From assembly GCA_016707005.1 (NCBI GenBank), contig JADJIQ010000004.1, forward strand, positions 186,001-250,000: a stretch of 64,000 nucleotides of DNA, in the 5' to 3' direction. This document shows positions 1-7,790 of the stretch, in pieces. Below the pieces are notes generated by a model. That model was not told where the DNA came from. It saw nothing but the letters and a program-made list of their open reading frames with translations, and did no database searches. Source of the stretch: Ignavibacteria bacterium (GTDB lineage: Bacteria; Bacteroidota; Ignavibacteria; Kapaibacteriales; Kapaibacteriaceae). Position 1 is the first letter of the stretch. Each line of letters opens with the position of its first letter. The translations under genes were made by a program, and so were the position numbers.

Positions 1-255
1 TACCTAGCGGACTATGTTCGAAACTGCGCCGAACAGCTGGGACTGATGCAGTTCGGTTGTGCTACGTCAAAGGGTGTGGTTGTTGTGCAAGGTGACACCG
101 TTCAGTCGATCATCGATGCCCTCGCAGATCAGAACATGATCGTTGCAGGAGGACAGGATCGATTGAAGGGGCGTATCATGCGCATTGGGACCTGTGGCTC
201 GTACACCATAGAAATGATGAGTGATCTTTTTGAAACGATCAACACACTGCGATAA
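1..255 (+). CDS. Class V aminotransferase, C-terminal end (5' partial)
   Basis: The reading frame is open from the first base and supplies the last 84 residues of a protein whose start lies outside the window. The end carries the pattern AGGQDRLKGRIMRIGTCG, which matches the C-terminal small domain of PLP-dependent class V aminotransferases of the alanine-glyoxylate / serine-pyruvate type, where G-x-LKG-x-x-x-RIG is characteristic. The PLP lysine and the substrate pocket are not visible, so the substrate cannot be named. It stops 22 bases before the next gene on the same strand and may share its transcript. The family assignment is inference from the C-terminal motif alone. Confidence 0.65.
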   Translation, partial: YLADYVRNCAEQLGLMQFGCATSKGVVVVQGDTVQSIIDALADQNMIVAGGQDRLKGRIMRIGTCGSYTIEMMSDLFETINTLR

Positions 256-277
256 CACAAACCAGTAGAGTCACCCC

Positions 278-1525
278 ATGAAAACTGTGATCATCGCAAC
301 CGGAAATGCTCATAAGGTAGAAGAGCTTACTGTGGCGTTCCGCGCTCAGGGAATCGATGTTCATTGTGTGCCGATGACGCAGGTCTTGGGGGACGTACAG
401 ATCGAAGAGACGGGCGTGACCTTCGAGGAGAACGCCTACATCAAAGCGTTGACAATACACAGACTTACCGGTCTCCCTGTGATAGCCGATGACTCAGGTC
501 TGGAGATCGATGCCTTGGACGGCGAGCCTGGCGTTCTCTCGGCTCGTTATTCCGGGGAAGGCGCTACGGATAGCAGAAATAGAGACGCGGTTCGCCGGTC
601 CTTGACCTCGCGCGGTGCTACGAACTCAAGTGCACGTTTTCGTTGTGTGTTGTGCTACATGGATGCCATGCGCACACTGTTTGGAATCGGAACGAGTGAA
701 GGTACGATCGGTATGGAAGAGCGTGGTGAACATGGGTTTGGGTATGATCCCATGTTCACGCCATTGGACTCGAACCGAACTTATGCCGAGCATAGTCAGG
801 AAGAGAAACTTTCGATCAGTCATAGAGGCGCAGCGGTGAAGGATCTATCCCGTCACCTCGTAGCGCTAGATGAAGATGCCGGTCATGCCTCGATCGATGA
901 TCCGCTCCCAACAACAGATGCCCTGATCATGGCCTCGGTCAGCGCCGTTACAGGGAACGTTGAACAGCTTCGATCAACGATCCGTCACTTCGTTCGTGAT
1001 ATGAACGATGCTGTTCTCCTCCACGAGGCACTACTCCAATCCTACCTCTTTGCTGGTTTCCCGGTGGCCCTCGAAGCACTTGCTGTGGCAGATGAAGAGT
1101 GTCGGTCGATCCTTGGTACACTCACCTGGAAGAATGCCGATGACTTTGATGTCCAAGCGTTCAAGGAGCGTGGCGAACAGCTCTGCAAACGCGTCTACGG
1201 CAGCGTCTACGAGAGGATGATGGAGCGACTAGGGACCATCACACCGGAACTGAGTTCCTGGATGATCGTTGAAGGCTACGGTAAGACGTTAAGTCGGCCA
1301 GAGCTGGATATCGTTCGCCGCGAACTCTGCATCGTCGGTATCCTCGCCGCATTGGAGCGGGAGAACCAATTGCGTTCCCATGTTCGTGGCGCGTTCTTGG
1401 TAGGTGCCAATGCGGCCGATCTCAGAGCTTGTGCAGACGTAGTGACCGAAATGTGCGGTCGACGTCAAGGCGAGAGCATCCTACGGCTTGTCCTTCTTCA
1501 GGAAGCTGCTCCACTTGATCGTTGA
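278..1525 (+). CDS. rdgB: RdgB/HAM1 NTP pyrophosphatase fused to a CMD-like domain
   Basis: Residues 1-200 are a full RdgB/HAM1 domain: ATGNAHKVEEL at the N-terminus, the catalytic DDSGLEIDALDG segment, GFGYDPMF, and ISHRGAAV near its end. This family hydrolyses dITP, XTP and ITP to the monophosphate plus pyrophosphate and so keeps deaminated purines out of nucleic acid. Usual length is about 200 residues; here one uninterrupted frame continues for about 215 more. That tail has the helical pattern of carboxymuconolactone decarboxylase/AhpD-like proteins (LLHEALLQSYLFAGFP, then a segment resembling ReL...LAALERENQLRSHVRGA). I see no CxxC peroxidase pair in it, so AhpD-type redox activity is not supported. 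The gene ends 45 bases inside the 3' end of the convergent DUF4249 gene. The RdgB assignment is firm, the CMD assignment moderate. Confidence 0.88.
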   Translation: MKTVIIATGNAHKVEELTVAFRAQGIDVHCVPMTQVLGDVQIEETGVTFEENAYIKALTIHRLTGLPVIADDSGLEIDALDGEPGVLSARYSGEGATDSRNRDAVRRSLTSRGATNSSARFRCVLCYMDAMRTLFGIGTSEGTIGMEERGEHGFGYDPMFTPLDSNRTYAEHSQEEKLSISHRGAAVKDLSRHLVALDEDAGHASIDDPLPTTDALIMASVSAVTGNVEQLRSTIRHFVRDMNDAVLLHEALLQSYLFAGFPVALEALAVADEECRSILGTLTWKNADDFDVQAFKERGEQLCKRVYGSVYERMMERLGTITPELSSWMIVEGYGKTLSRPELDIVRRELCIVGILAALERENQLRSHVRGAFLVGANAADLRACADVVTEMCGRRQGESILRLVLLQEAAPLDR

Positions 1526-2362
1526 AGCTGAGCCCCATGTGCCAAGGCCGCCCTTGACACTGCTGAGTCTGTAGTCGTATTGACTTCGACGACCGAATCC
1601 GACCATTCGGAACCAGTCGGCAAACGCCTTATCTGGCGCGAGGATCTGGATCTCCTGCTTCCCAAACCACTTGAAGATCGACCAGACAACTGGCGTGCTC
1701 GGTTGTAGTGCGAAGCCGTATCGAGTACGTTCACTGGAGATGAGCGTGCCGTCATCAAATCGATCTTCTGTTCGAACTCGACGGTTCGTGTCTTCTGTTG
1801 GAGGCGTGAGATACTTCCCATATCCAAGAGTATCTACTGCTTCCATGGAGATGATGTATTGCGTCACGCCGGGAACTGCAGTCCAATAGATATCGAGTGA
1901 TGGATCTCGAACAAGTTCGTTGTTGATGCCAGGATATTGGAATGTATCGGCAGGTTGACGAACCCAGGAGATTAGTGGTGGCGTTTTGGTAGACCCGGTG
2001 ATCACTTTTCCGCGAGCTCGCATCTCAACCGTATAGGTTACCCCAGGCAATGCGCGATAGGCAGTATCGATCGCACGATACGTGCCGCCAAGTGAATCAT
2101 CCACGAACTCGATCGGAAGTTCTGTTCCATCGGCCTTCACCGTAAAGACAGCATCCTTCACCGAGGCATTCTCGATCTTAAACGTGTCTGTGATCGGCAG
2201 CGAACGGAAAACTCGGATGTTGTTAAGGGGCTCCCCAACGATCACAAAACCTTCAAGGACAACTTCTTCTGTGTAGTCCGTTGGTACCGGATCTTCGCAA
2301 CCAACAAGGCCAAAGGCCGTGATGGTCAGGATCGTGAGTGTTATGGATCTAAGCGTTTTCAT
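1481..2362 (-). CDS. DUF4249 outer-membrane-associated lipoprotein
   Basis: The 293-residue product begins with a lipoprotein signal peptide whose lipobox is LVGC, with cysteine at residue 22. The mature part is a predicted all-beta protein ending with the GGLGTWG segment typical of DUF4249. In Bacteroidota these proteins are encoded next to TonB-dependent receptors and are thought to work with them at the cell surface; the ligand is unknown. Its start overlaps the receptor's stop as TGATG on the minus strand, so the two are probably translationally coupled. Its last 45 bases are shared, in antisense, with the end of the RdgB fusion gene. Confidence 0.8.
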   Translation of the reverse strand: MKTLRSITLTILTITAFGLVGCEDPVPTDYTEEVVLEGFVIVGEPLNNIRVFRSLPITDTFKIENASVKDAVFTVKADGTELPIEFVDDSLGGTYRAIDTAYRALPGVTYTVEMRARGKVITGSTKTPPLISWVRQPADTFQYPGINNELVRDPSLDIYWTAVPGVTQYIISMEAVDTLGYGKYLTPPTEDTNRRVRTEDRFDDGTLISSERTRYGFALQPSTPVVWSIFKWFGKQEIQILAPDKAFADWFRMVGFGRRSQYDYRLSSVKGGLGTWGSASTIKWSSFLKKDKP

Positions 2363-4644
2363 CAGAATTTCAGTTCAAAGGAGATCGTTGGAAGGATCGG
2401 CAACAACCGCACATCGGTCACCGTTGGAATTGCCTCCGTGGTGTCGTAGAACCGGAACCAGATGTCTCGTCGAGAGTACACATTAAACACGTCGAGGAAG
2501 ATCCTGAACGGAAGGTCGAACAACGTTGTATTGTAATTGACGTTGAGATTGAGCTGATGCGAACTCGGAAGACGCAGACCCCAGCGCTGCGACGGGTTCA
2601 CCATAACGATCCCGCCTTCCCATCCTGGCATTCGTCCGCCAAGCGATGAGGTAGCACCGGTATACGATTGGCCGGATTGGAACATGAACGAAGCACCGAA
2701 CTCCCAGCGTTCGTTGAGGCGGAAGAGACCCGTGATCTTCAGATCATGCCGACGGTCGAACTTAGGACGGAAGGTGACGCCCTGATTGATGCTGTCGAAT
2801 TGTGAATACACAAAGCCTAACGCATAACCGATCCATCCTGTGAACTGGCCCATCTTCTTCTGCAGGAAGAACTCCGCTCCATATGTTTCACCGTTTCCGA
2901 TGTAGAAGACATCAGAGACCTTACGAGCCTGAGTATTGTTCTGCCGAAGCTCGTTGATGTTGTAGAGCTTCTTGTAGTACACGTCCACGTTAAAGTCGAA
3001 TCCTTCAAATGGTTGCGTCTCAACAGCAACGATATAGTGATCAGCACGTCCAGCCGGAACGGTATTGTCGGTTGGCAGCCACGTATCGAAGAACGTGAAG
3101 TCCGGGGCCGAAGCAAGACGGAGATACTGATGGTAGATACCCCACGCAGCTTTCAGGGCCACCCCATCCGTCAGCTGAAAGCGAAGAGCTAAACGCGGAT
3201 CAAAGAGAAGCTGTTCGCTCTTTGACCAATAGTTAGCACGAAGTCCGCTTTGAAGAGACACCGCATCAGTGATGTTCCATGTGTTCTGAGCGAACACCGA
3301 GTGGATATTGTCCCATACATCAAGCAGGAAGACGGACGATTGATTGTTTGTAGATCCATCGGTACGTCCGGAGGTATTCTGCTCGTATGTGAAGTTATAG
3401 ATGGTTCCTTCGTACCCGAATTTGAATGTAAGATCCTCAGCCGTGAACCATTCAAACTCAGTCTTCAACGAATAGTCGGTGATGCTGTTATCGATCGCAA
3501 ACTGGAATCCGGCTTGATTTCCATCAAAACCGTTGTCGTACCTACTAGCACTCACGGTTGCAACTGAGAAGAGATCCGATGCATAGATATGTGACCAACG
3601 GAGAGACGTTGCTCTGTTGCCGATGCCAACGTTGAACAACAGCCCTGGTTGTTCGAAGTTCAACTTATCGCGCGTGAGGAAACCACTGATCGAGAGTTTG
3701 TCATCATCAGACAGATTCTGCGTGAGTTTGGCATTCACATCATAGAAATTGAAGTTCGGGAAGGGGCTCTCGGGATCCTCCGGAAGAAGTCCCAGAAGAA
3801 GATCGAGATATGTTGCCCGTCCGCCGATGAACCAAGAGCCGTTACCAAGAGGACCCTGCAATGATGCCCTTGATGAGATGAGACCGATGCCAACGAGTCC
3901 CTCAACATGGTCTCTATTGCCATCTTTTTGAGTGATGTTCAACACCGCTGACATCCTACCGCCGTATTCTGCTGGGAAGCCACCCTTGATGAGGTCCACG
4001 TCCTTCACAGCATCATTATTAAAGGCAGAGATGAATCCGAAGAGGTGCGTTGGATTGTAGACCGTCATTCCATCGAGCAAAACCAAGTTCTGATCCGGAG
4101 AGCCCCCTCGAATGTAGAGTCCCGACGAGATCTGAGACGAGGACAGAACACCTGGCAGCATTTGCAATGCCCGGAAAATGTCGGCCTCTCCTCCGATACG
4201 GATCTGGGAGAGCTGTTCCATCGGAATGTTGACCTGGGAGATCGAGATCTGCCTCTTGTCTTCTGCTCGTTCGGCCGAAACGAGAACTTCCTTGGTCGTG
4301 GTCTTCGACTGAACCATCTGAACTCTGAGCTTCACAGAGCTACCGGCTTCGATACGAACCTTAAGTTCCTTGCGGAGGTATCCGATAGAGGAGATAACGA
4401 TCGTCTGATCGCCCGCTGGAATATTGGAGATGGAGAAGTAGCCACTCTTGTTCGTGTAGGCACCAAGTTTAGTGCCCTTGACCGTCACGGTGGCTCCCAC
4501 AAGGGTTTCTTTCGACGTAGTATCCTCGATGAAACCATTAACAGCCCCCTTATCAGGGTCGGGTTCTACTGCAGCAAGAGAAATGCCCACCGCGGTGGTG
4601 AGCATTGCGAGGAGGATCGATGTACGTAGGAGGAGATTTTGCAT
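2362..4644 (-). CDS. TonB-dependent receptor with N-terminal CarboxypepD_reg domain
   Basis: This 760-residue protein has a signal peptide (about residues 1-24), a carboxypeptidase-regulatory-like beta sandwich (about 30-115, including LVGATVTVKGT), a TonB plug domain (about 125-245, with LYIRGGSPDQNLVLLDG and FPAEYGGRMSAVLNI) and a beta-barrel that runs to a terminal phenylalanine (SFELKF). Such receptors import bulky ligands across the outer membrane with energy from TonB-ExbBD. The downstream DUF4249 lipoprotein is its likely surface partner. No neighbouring enzyme reveals the ligand. Length and layout are ordinary for the Bacteroidota type with a fused N-terminal domain. Confidence 0.9.
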   Translation of the reverse strand: MQNLLLRTSILLAMLTTAVGISLAAVEPDPDKGAVNGFIEDTTSKETLVGATVTVKGTKLGAYTNKSGYFSISNIPAGDQTIVISSIGYLRKELKVRIEAGSSVKLRVQMVQSKTTTKEVLVSAERAEDKRQISISQVNIPMEQLSQIRIGGEADIFRALQMLPGVLSSSQISSGLYIRGGSPDQNLVLLDGMTVYNPTHLFGFISAFNNDAVKDVDLIKGGFPAEYGGRMSAVLNITQKDGNRDHVEGLVGIGLISSRASLQGPLGNGSWFIGGRATYLDLLLGLLPEDPESPFPNFNFYDVNAKLTQNLSDDDKLSISGFLTRDKLNFEQPGLLFNVGIGNRATSLRWSHIYASDLFSVATVSASRYDNGFDGNQAGFQFAIDNSITDYSLKTEFEWFTAEDLTFKFGYEGTIYNFTYEQNTSGRTDGSTNNQSSVFLLDVWDNIHSVFAQNTWNITDAVSLQSGLRANYWSKSEQLLFDPRLALRFQLTDGVALKAAWGIYHQYLRLASAPDFTFFDTWLPTDNTVPAGRADHYIVAVETQPFEGFDFNVDVYYKKLYNINELRQNNTQARKVSDVFYIGNGETYGAEFFLQKKMGQFTGWIGYALGFVYSQFDSINQGVTFRPKFDRRHDLKITGLFRLNERWEFGASFMFQSGQSYTGATSSLGGRMPGWEGGIVMVNPSQRWGLRLPSSHQLNLNVNYNTTLFDLPFRIFLDVFNVYSRRDIWFRFYDTTEAIPTVTDVRLLPILPTISFELKF

Positions 4645-4720
4645 AGGTATTGAGAGACGCCCTAAACGAACTCGTGCGGTGTTTGTTGCATAAGGGAGAG
4701 ATTGTTGTCCAGCAGATGCC

Positions 4721-4728
4721 TAATTTTG
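4721..4728 (+). promoter_or_regulatory. Possible -7 box (TAnnTTTG) for the ferredoxin operon
   Basis: TAATTTTG lies 46 bases before the ferredoxin ATG, in the 129-bp gap between the divergent TonB receptor and ferredoxin genes. It fits the -7 element of Bacteroidota-type housekeeping promoters. The nearest upstream ATTG (4701-4704) is only 16 bases away, short of the usual 19-21, so only half the promoter is supported. Confidence 0.25.
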
Positions 4729-4773
4729 GAGCTACAGAAGACACCACACAGCAACACGAGCAACAGAACGACC

Positions 4774-5121
4774 ATGGCCATTTACATCACCAGCGATTGT
4801 ATCAACTGCGGCGCATGCGAACCAGAGTGTCCCAACACGGCCATCTATGAGGCTGGTGCGGAATGGGATCTTGCTGGTGCGAAGTATCACGACAGTACAT
4901 CGCCGGCCGGGTTCAAGGGTGAATTCTTCTCCTCTGAGTTTTACTTTATCGTTCCTGACAAGTGCACAGAGTGCAAGGGATTCCACGATGAGCCTCAATG
5001 CGCAGCAGTTTGCCCGGTTGACTGTTGCCTACCTGACCCGAACAATGTTGAAGATGAGGCCTCGCTTCTCAAGAAGAAAGACTACCTCGATAGCATTGAC
5101 CAGATCCGTTTGCGCAGCTGA
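4774..5121 (+). CDS. Two-cluster 4Fe-4S ferredoxin (YfhL/Allochromatium type)
   Basis: The 115-residue product starts at the ATG giving MAIYITSDCINCGACEPECP; an upstream in-frame ATG at 4702 would add an unlikely 24-residue tail. The first cluster motif is CxxCxxCxxxCP. The second is the split form CxxC-x8-CxxxCP (CTECKGFHDEPQCAAVCP) with a short C-terminal extension, as in YfhL- and Allochromatium-type ferredoxins, which carry two low-potential [4Fe-4S] clusters. It is a soluble cytoplasmic electron carrier. The amidohydrolase gene begins three bases after its stop, so the two are co-transcribed, but no obvious reductase or oxidase partner is nearby. Confidence 0.88.
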   Translation: MAIYITSDCINCGACEPECPNTAIYEAGAEWDLAGAKYHDSTSPAGFKGEFFSSEFYFIVPDKCTECKGFHDEPQCAAVCPVDCCLPDPNNVEDEASLLKKKDYLDSIDQIRLRS

Positions 5122-5124
5122 CGC

Positions 5125-6594
5125 ATGTTCGCCGAACTCCATGTGGAAAGGGGCCGGATACGTGCTATCCTCCCCTGCCTAACGGGAACCATCCTACGAA
5201 CGGAAACCGACTCGTTCGAGTTCCCGGGATGCCATGTCTACCCGGGATTCGTCGATAATCATGCACACATCGTCGGACTCGGTGAACGACGTACGTTCGT
5301 GTCATTGCATGAGGCCCTTGACGAGTCGGACTGTGTACAACGCCTGAGTACCGTGGCGATACCGTTGAATGGATGGGTCCGTGCCATGGGATGGAATCAG
5401 GAGCATTGGAGCTCTCGTTCAATGCCAACTCGTTTGTCACTCGATGCAGCCTTCCCCAACACACCCGTAGTTGCCATGCGCGTTGATGGTCACGCGGCCT
5501 GGGTCAATACTGCAGCGCTCGCGGAGGCTGGACTTAATGCAACAGAGCACTCCGGCATTCTCGTCGACGCTGAGATGGAGCCCCTTTTACAAGCTATCCC
5601 GGCTCATTCACCGGAAGACATCACTTCGATGATCCTTGCTGCTACTTCGTATTGCGCTTCGATGGGCATTACGGAGATCCATGATATGGACGTGGCCGAT
5701 GTTTGGCTCGAACCGTTCCGACTTCTTGCGGAACAAGGTACACTGCCGGTACGGGTCCAGTCCTTCGTAAGCGCACATCACGATGAATGGCAAACGGTCG
5801 GACTTCTTCCAGCAGGGGGCGAGTTTCACCGACTTGCCGGCGTAAAATTCTATGCCGACGGGGCGCTGGGTTCACGTGGCGCTCTGCTCCGTTCTCCGTA
5901 TTCGGACGATCCGTCAACGAACGGAGTTGGATTGCTTTCGGTTGCTGAAATGACACGTAAGGCACGAGAGGCAATGGATGCCGGCTGGCAGGCTATTGCG
6001 ATCCATGCCATCGGTGATGCCGCCGTACGCAACGTCCTTGATGCGTACGAAGCTGTTCGATCATGGGAAGATGGTTCAGATGTGATTCTGCGTATCGAAC
6101 ATGCACAGCATGTTCATCCGGATGATATTCAGCGCATGGCTGATCTGCGGGTGTTCGCATGTGTGCAACCATCACATTGTATCAGCGATGCAGCGATGGC
6201 AGAACGCAGACTTGGTGCGGATCGACTTTCCTGGGCGTACCGTTGGCGCAGCCTTCTAGATGCTGGAGTGCCCATCGGTGCCGGATCCGACTTCCCCATC
6301 GAGTCGCCAAGTGTGCTTGCAGGACTTTCTGCATTTGTTGACCGCGTCCCGCGCGGAATGATGCAATCTTGGCAAGGCCACGAAGGGATCGGCATCACTG
6401 AAGCCATTGAAGCCTATACAACCGGAGCACATGCCACTTCAGGAATGGAGTACCGAAGAGGATCCTTGAAGATCGGATACGATGCCGATATGGTGATCGT
6501 TGATCGCGATCTCGAAGAATGCACCGCCGACGAATTGATCGACACGCGAATCATGGCCACTTTCACTGCAGGTAAACGCAGGTACTCCGTATGA
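5125..6594 (+). CDS. Amidohydrolase family 3 protein (YtcJ-like)
   Basis: The 489-residue protein has the amidohydrolase metal motif YPGFVDNHAHI near residue 45, the VKFYADGALGSRGA segment in the middle, and a distal metal-site histidine in IEHAQHVHPDD. Family 3 amidohydrolases of the YtcJ group hydrolyse amide or related C-N bonds of small molecules in the cytoplasm; substrates of most members are unknown. There is no signal peptide. It follows the ferredoxin after a three-base gap and overlaps the ATP-grasp gene by ATGA, so the three are one operon. YtcJ proteins often begin with a short composite beta-domain; here the start at 5125 gives about 40 residues before the HxH motif, as expected. 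Confidence 0.82.
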   Translation: MFAELHVERGRIRAILPCLTGTILRTETDSFEFPGCHVYPGFVDNHAHIVGLGERRTFVSLHEALDESDCVQRLSTVAIPLNGWVRAMGWNQEHWSSRSMPTRLSLDAAFPNTPVVAMRVDGHAAWVNTAALAEAGLNATEHSGILVDAEMEPLLQAIPAHSPEDITSMILAATSYCASMGITEIHDMDVADVWLEPFRLLAEQGTLPVRVQSFVSAHHDEWQTVGLLPAGGEFHRLAGVKFYADGALGSRGALLRSPYSDDPSTNGVGLLSVAEMTRKAREAMDAGWQAIAIHAIGDAAVRNVLDAYEAVRSWEDGSDVILRIEHAQHVHPDDIQRMADLRVFACVQPSHCISDAAMAERRLGADRLSWAYRWRSLLDAGVPIGAGSDFPIESPSVLAGLSAFVDRVPRGMMQSWQGHEGIGITEAIEAYTTGAHATSGMEYRRGSLKIGYDADMVIVDRDLEECTADELIDTRIMATFTAGKRRYSV

Positions 6595-7778
6595 GACCGG
6601 ATCTTCAACGCGCCTTCATCGAACGAGTGACCACTGACTCGTACCGATCATTCAAGAATGAACTGCAAGCCGGTCTAGGGATGGAGATCGCGTTTCGGAT
6701 CTGTGAGATGCCGATCTTTGTTTCTCATGATTTCCGGCGTGATCTCGAAGCCGCGGCCGTAGAGATCATTCAACAATGCATCCGCCCGACATATCTGGCT
6801 CAGACCGACCGCGCACTCACCCCGGAGACTACAGTGCGCAACGAGAATGACCGACCGCTCTTTTCCGTTGTCGATTTTGCTGTTTGTCAGAACGATCAAG
6901 GTGCGTGGGTACCGAAACTCATTGAGCTTCAGGGTTTTCCGTCACTCCTTGGATATCAGTACCTCTATGCCTCGCGTATGCGTGAAGCCTATGAGATGTG
7001 GGAGACCACTCCGTTCTTCAGCGATCTCGATCATGAACGCTACGTGGATCTCCTTCGACAGTGCATATATGGCTCTCATTCGCCTGAAGAAGTGGCATTG
7101 GTTGAGGTGGATCCTGACGCACAAAAGACACGCCCTGACTTCATTGCGATGGAGCAACTTATCGGTCTTCGAACTGTGAACATTCGCAATGTTGTGAAAG
7201 ACGGTCGAAACCTTTTCGTCAGATCTGAGGATGGAACACTCACCCCCCTAAAGAGGATCTTCAATCGTGCAATCGTTGATGAACTCAACGATATGGGTGT
7301 TGAACTGAACTTTGCATGGAACGATGACCTCGACGTGGAATGGGCTGGTCATCCAAATTGGTATTTCCGGATCAGTAAATATTCACTGCCCTACCTTGAT
7401 CATCCGGCAGTGCCGAAGACATCGTTTCTCCACGAGCTCACGGAGCTTCCGTCAGACCTTGACCGTTTCGTTCTCAAGCCACTGTATTCGTTCGCAGGCA
7501 AGGGTGTTAACGTATCCCCAACTCGTGAAGACATCAGTGCGATCCCTGCTGACCAGCGGGAGAATTGGGTCCTTCAAGAGAAGGTGACATATGCCGAATG
7601 CATCGAGACACCGTACGGAAACAACAAGGTTGAGATCCGTGTGATGCTGCTCTGGCCAGACTCACACGACGCTCCAATACCAGTGATGTCACTCGGAAGA
7701 AGCGGACGTGGTGCACTCATGGGCGCACGATACAACACCGATCCTTGGACCGGAAGCACTGGGTGTCTTTTCGTCTAG
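6591..7778 (+). CDS. ATP-grasp-like protein of unknown function
   Basis: This 395-residue protein shows ATP-grasp character in its second half: FVLKPLYSFAGKGV (the lysine and glycine-rich loop that hold ATP), then NWVLQEKV, and VEIRVMLLW, which supplies the acidic metal ligand. ATP-grasp enzymes join a carboxylate to an amine or thiol through an acyl phosphate. The N-terminal half (about 1-200) has no motif I recognise. The start overlaps the amidohydrolase stop as ATGA. A ligase coupled to an amidohydrolase suggests making and breaking of the same kind of amide bond, which is only inference. It ends 12 bases before the convergent TlpA-like gene. Confidence 0.6.
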   Translation: MRPDLQRAFIERVTTDSYRSFKNELQAGLGMEIAFRICEMPIFVSHDFRRDLEAAAVEIIQQCIRPTYLAQTDRALTPETTVRNENDRPLFSVVDFAVCQNDQGAWVPKLIELQGFPSLLGYQYLYASRMREAYEMWETTPFFSDLDHERYVDLLRQCIYGSHSPEEVALVEVDPDAQKTRPDFIAMEQLIGLRTVNIRNVVKDGRNLFVRSEDGTLTPLKRIFNRAIVDELNDMGVELNFAWNDDLDVEWAGHPNWYFRISKYSLPYLDHPAVPKTSFLHELTELPSDLDRFVLKPLYSFAGKGVNVSPTREDISAIPADQRENWVLQEKVTYAECIETPYGNNKVEIRVMLLWPDSHDAPIPVMSLGRSGRGALMGARYNTDPWTGSTGCLFV

Positions 7779-7790
7779 ATCCTGATCGAA

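Noticed and set aside
1481..1525. Possible frameshift at the RdgB fusion/DUF4249 overlap
   Set aside because: Both proteins end in family-like sequence in their own frames, so a convergent overlap explains the region without a frameshift.
4045..4629. 194-codon open frame on the plus strand opposite the TonB receptor gene
   Set aside because: It lies wholly inside a clear receptor gene on the other strand, has no domain motif, and its composition follows from the antisense of that gene.
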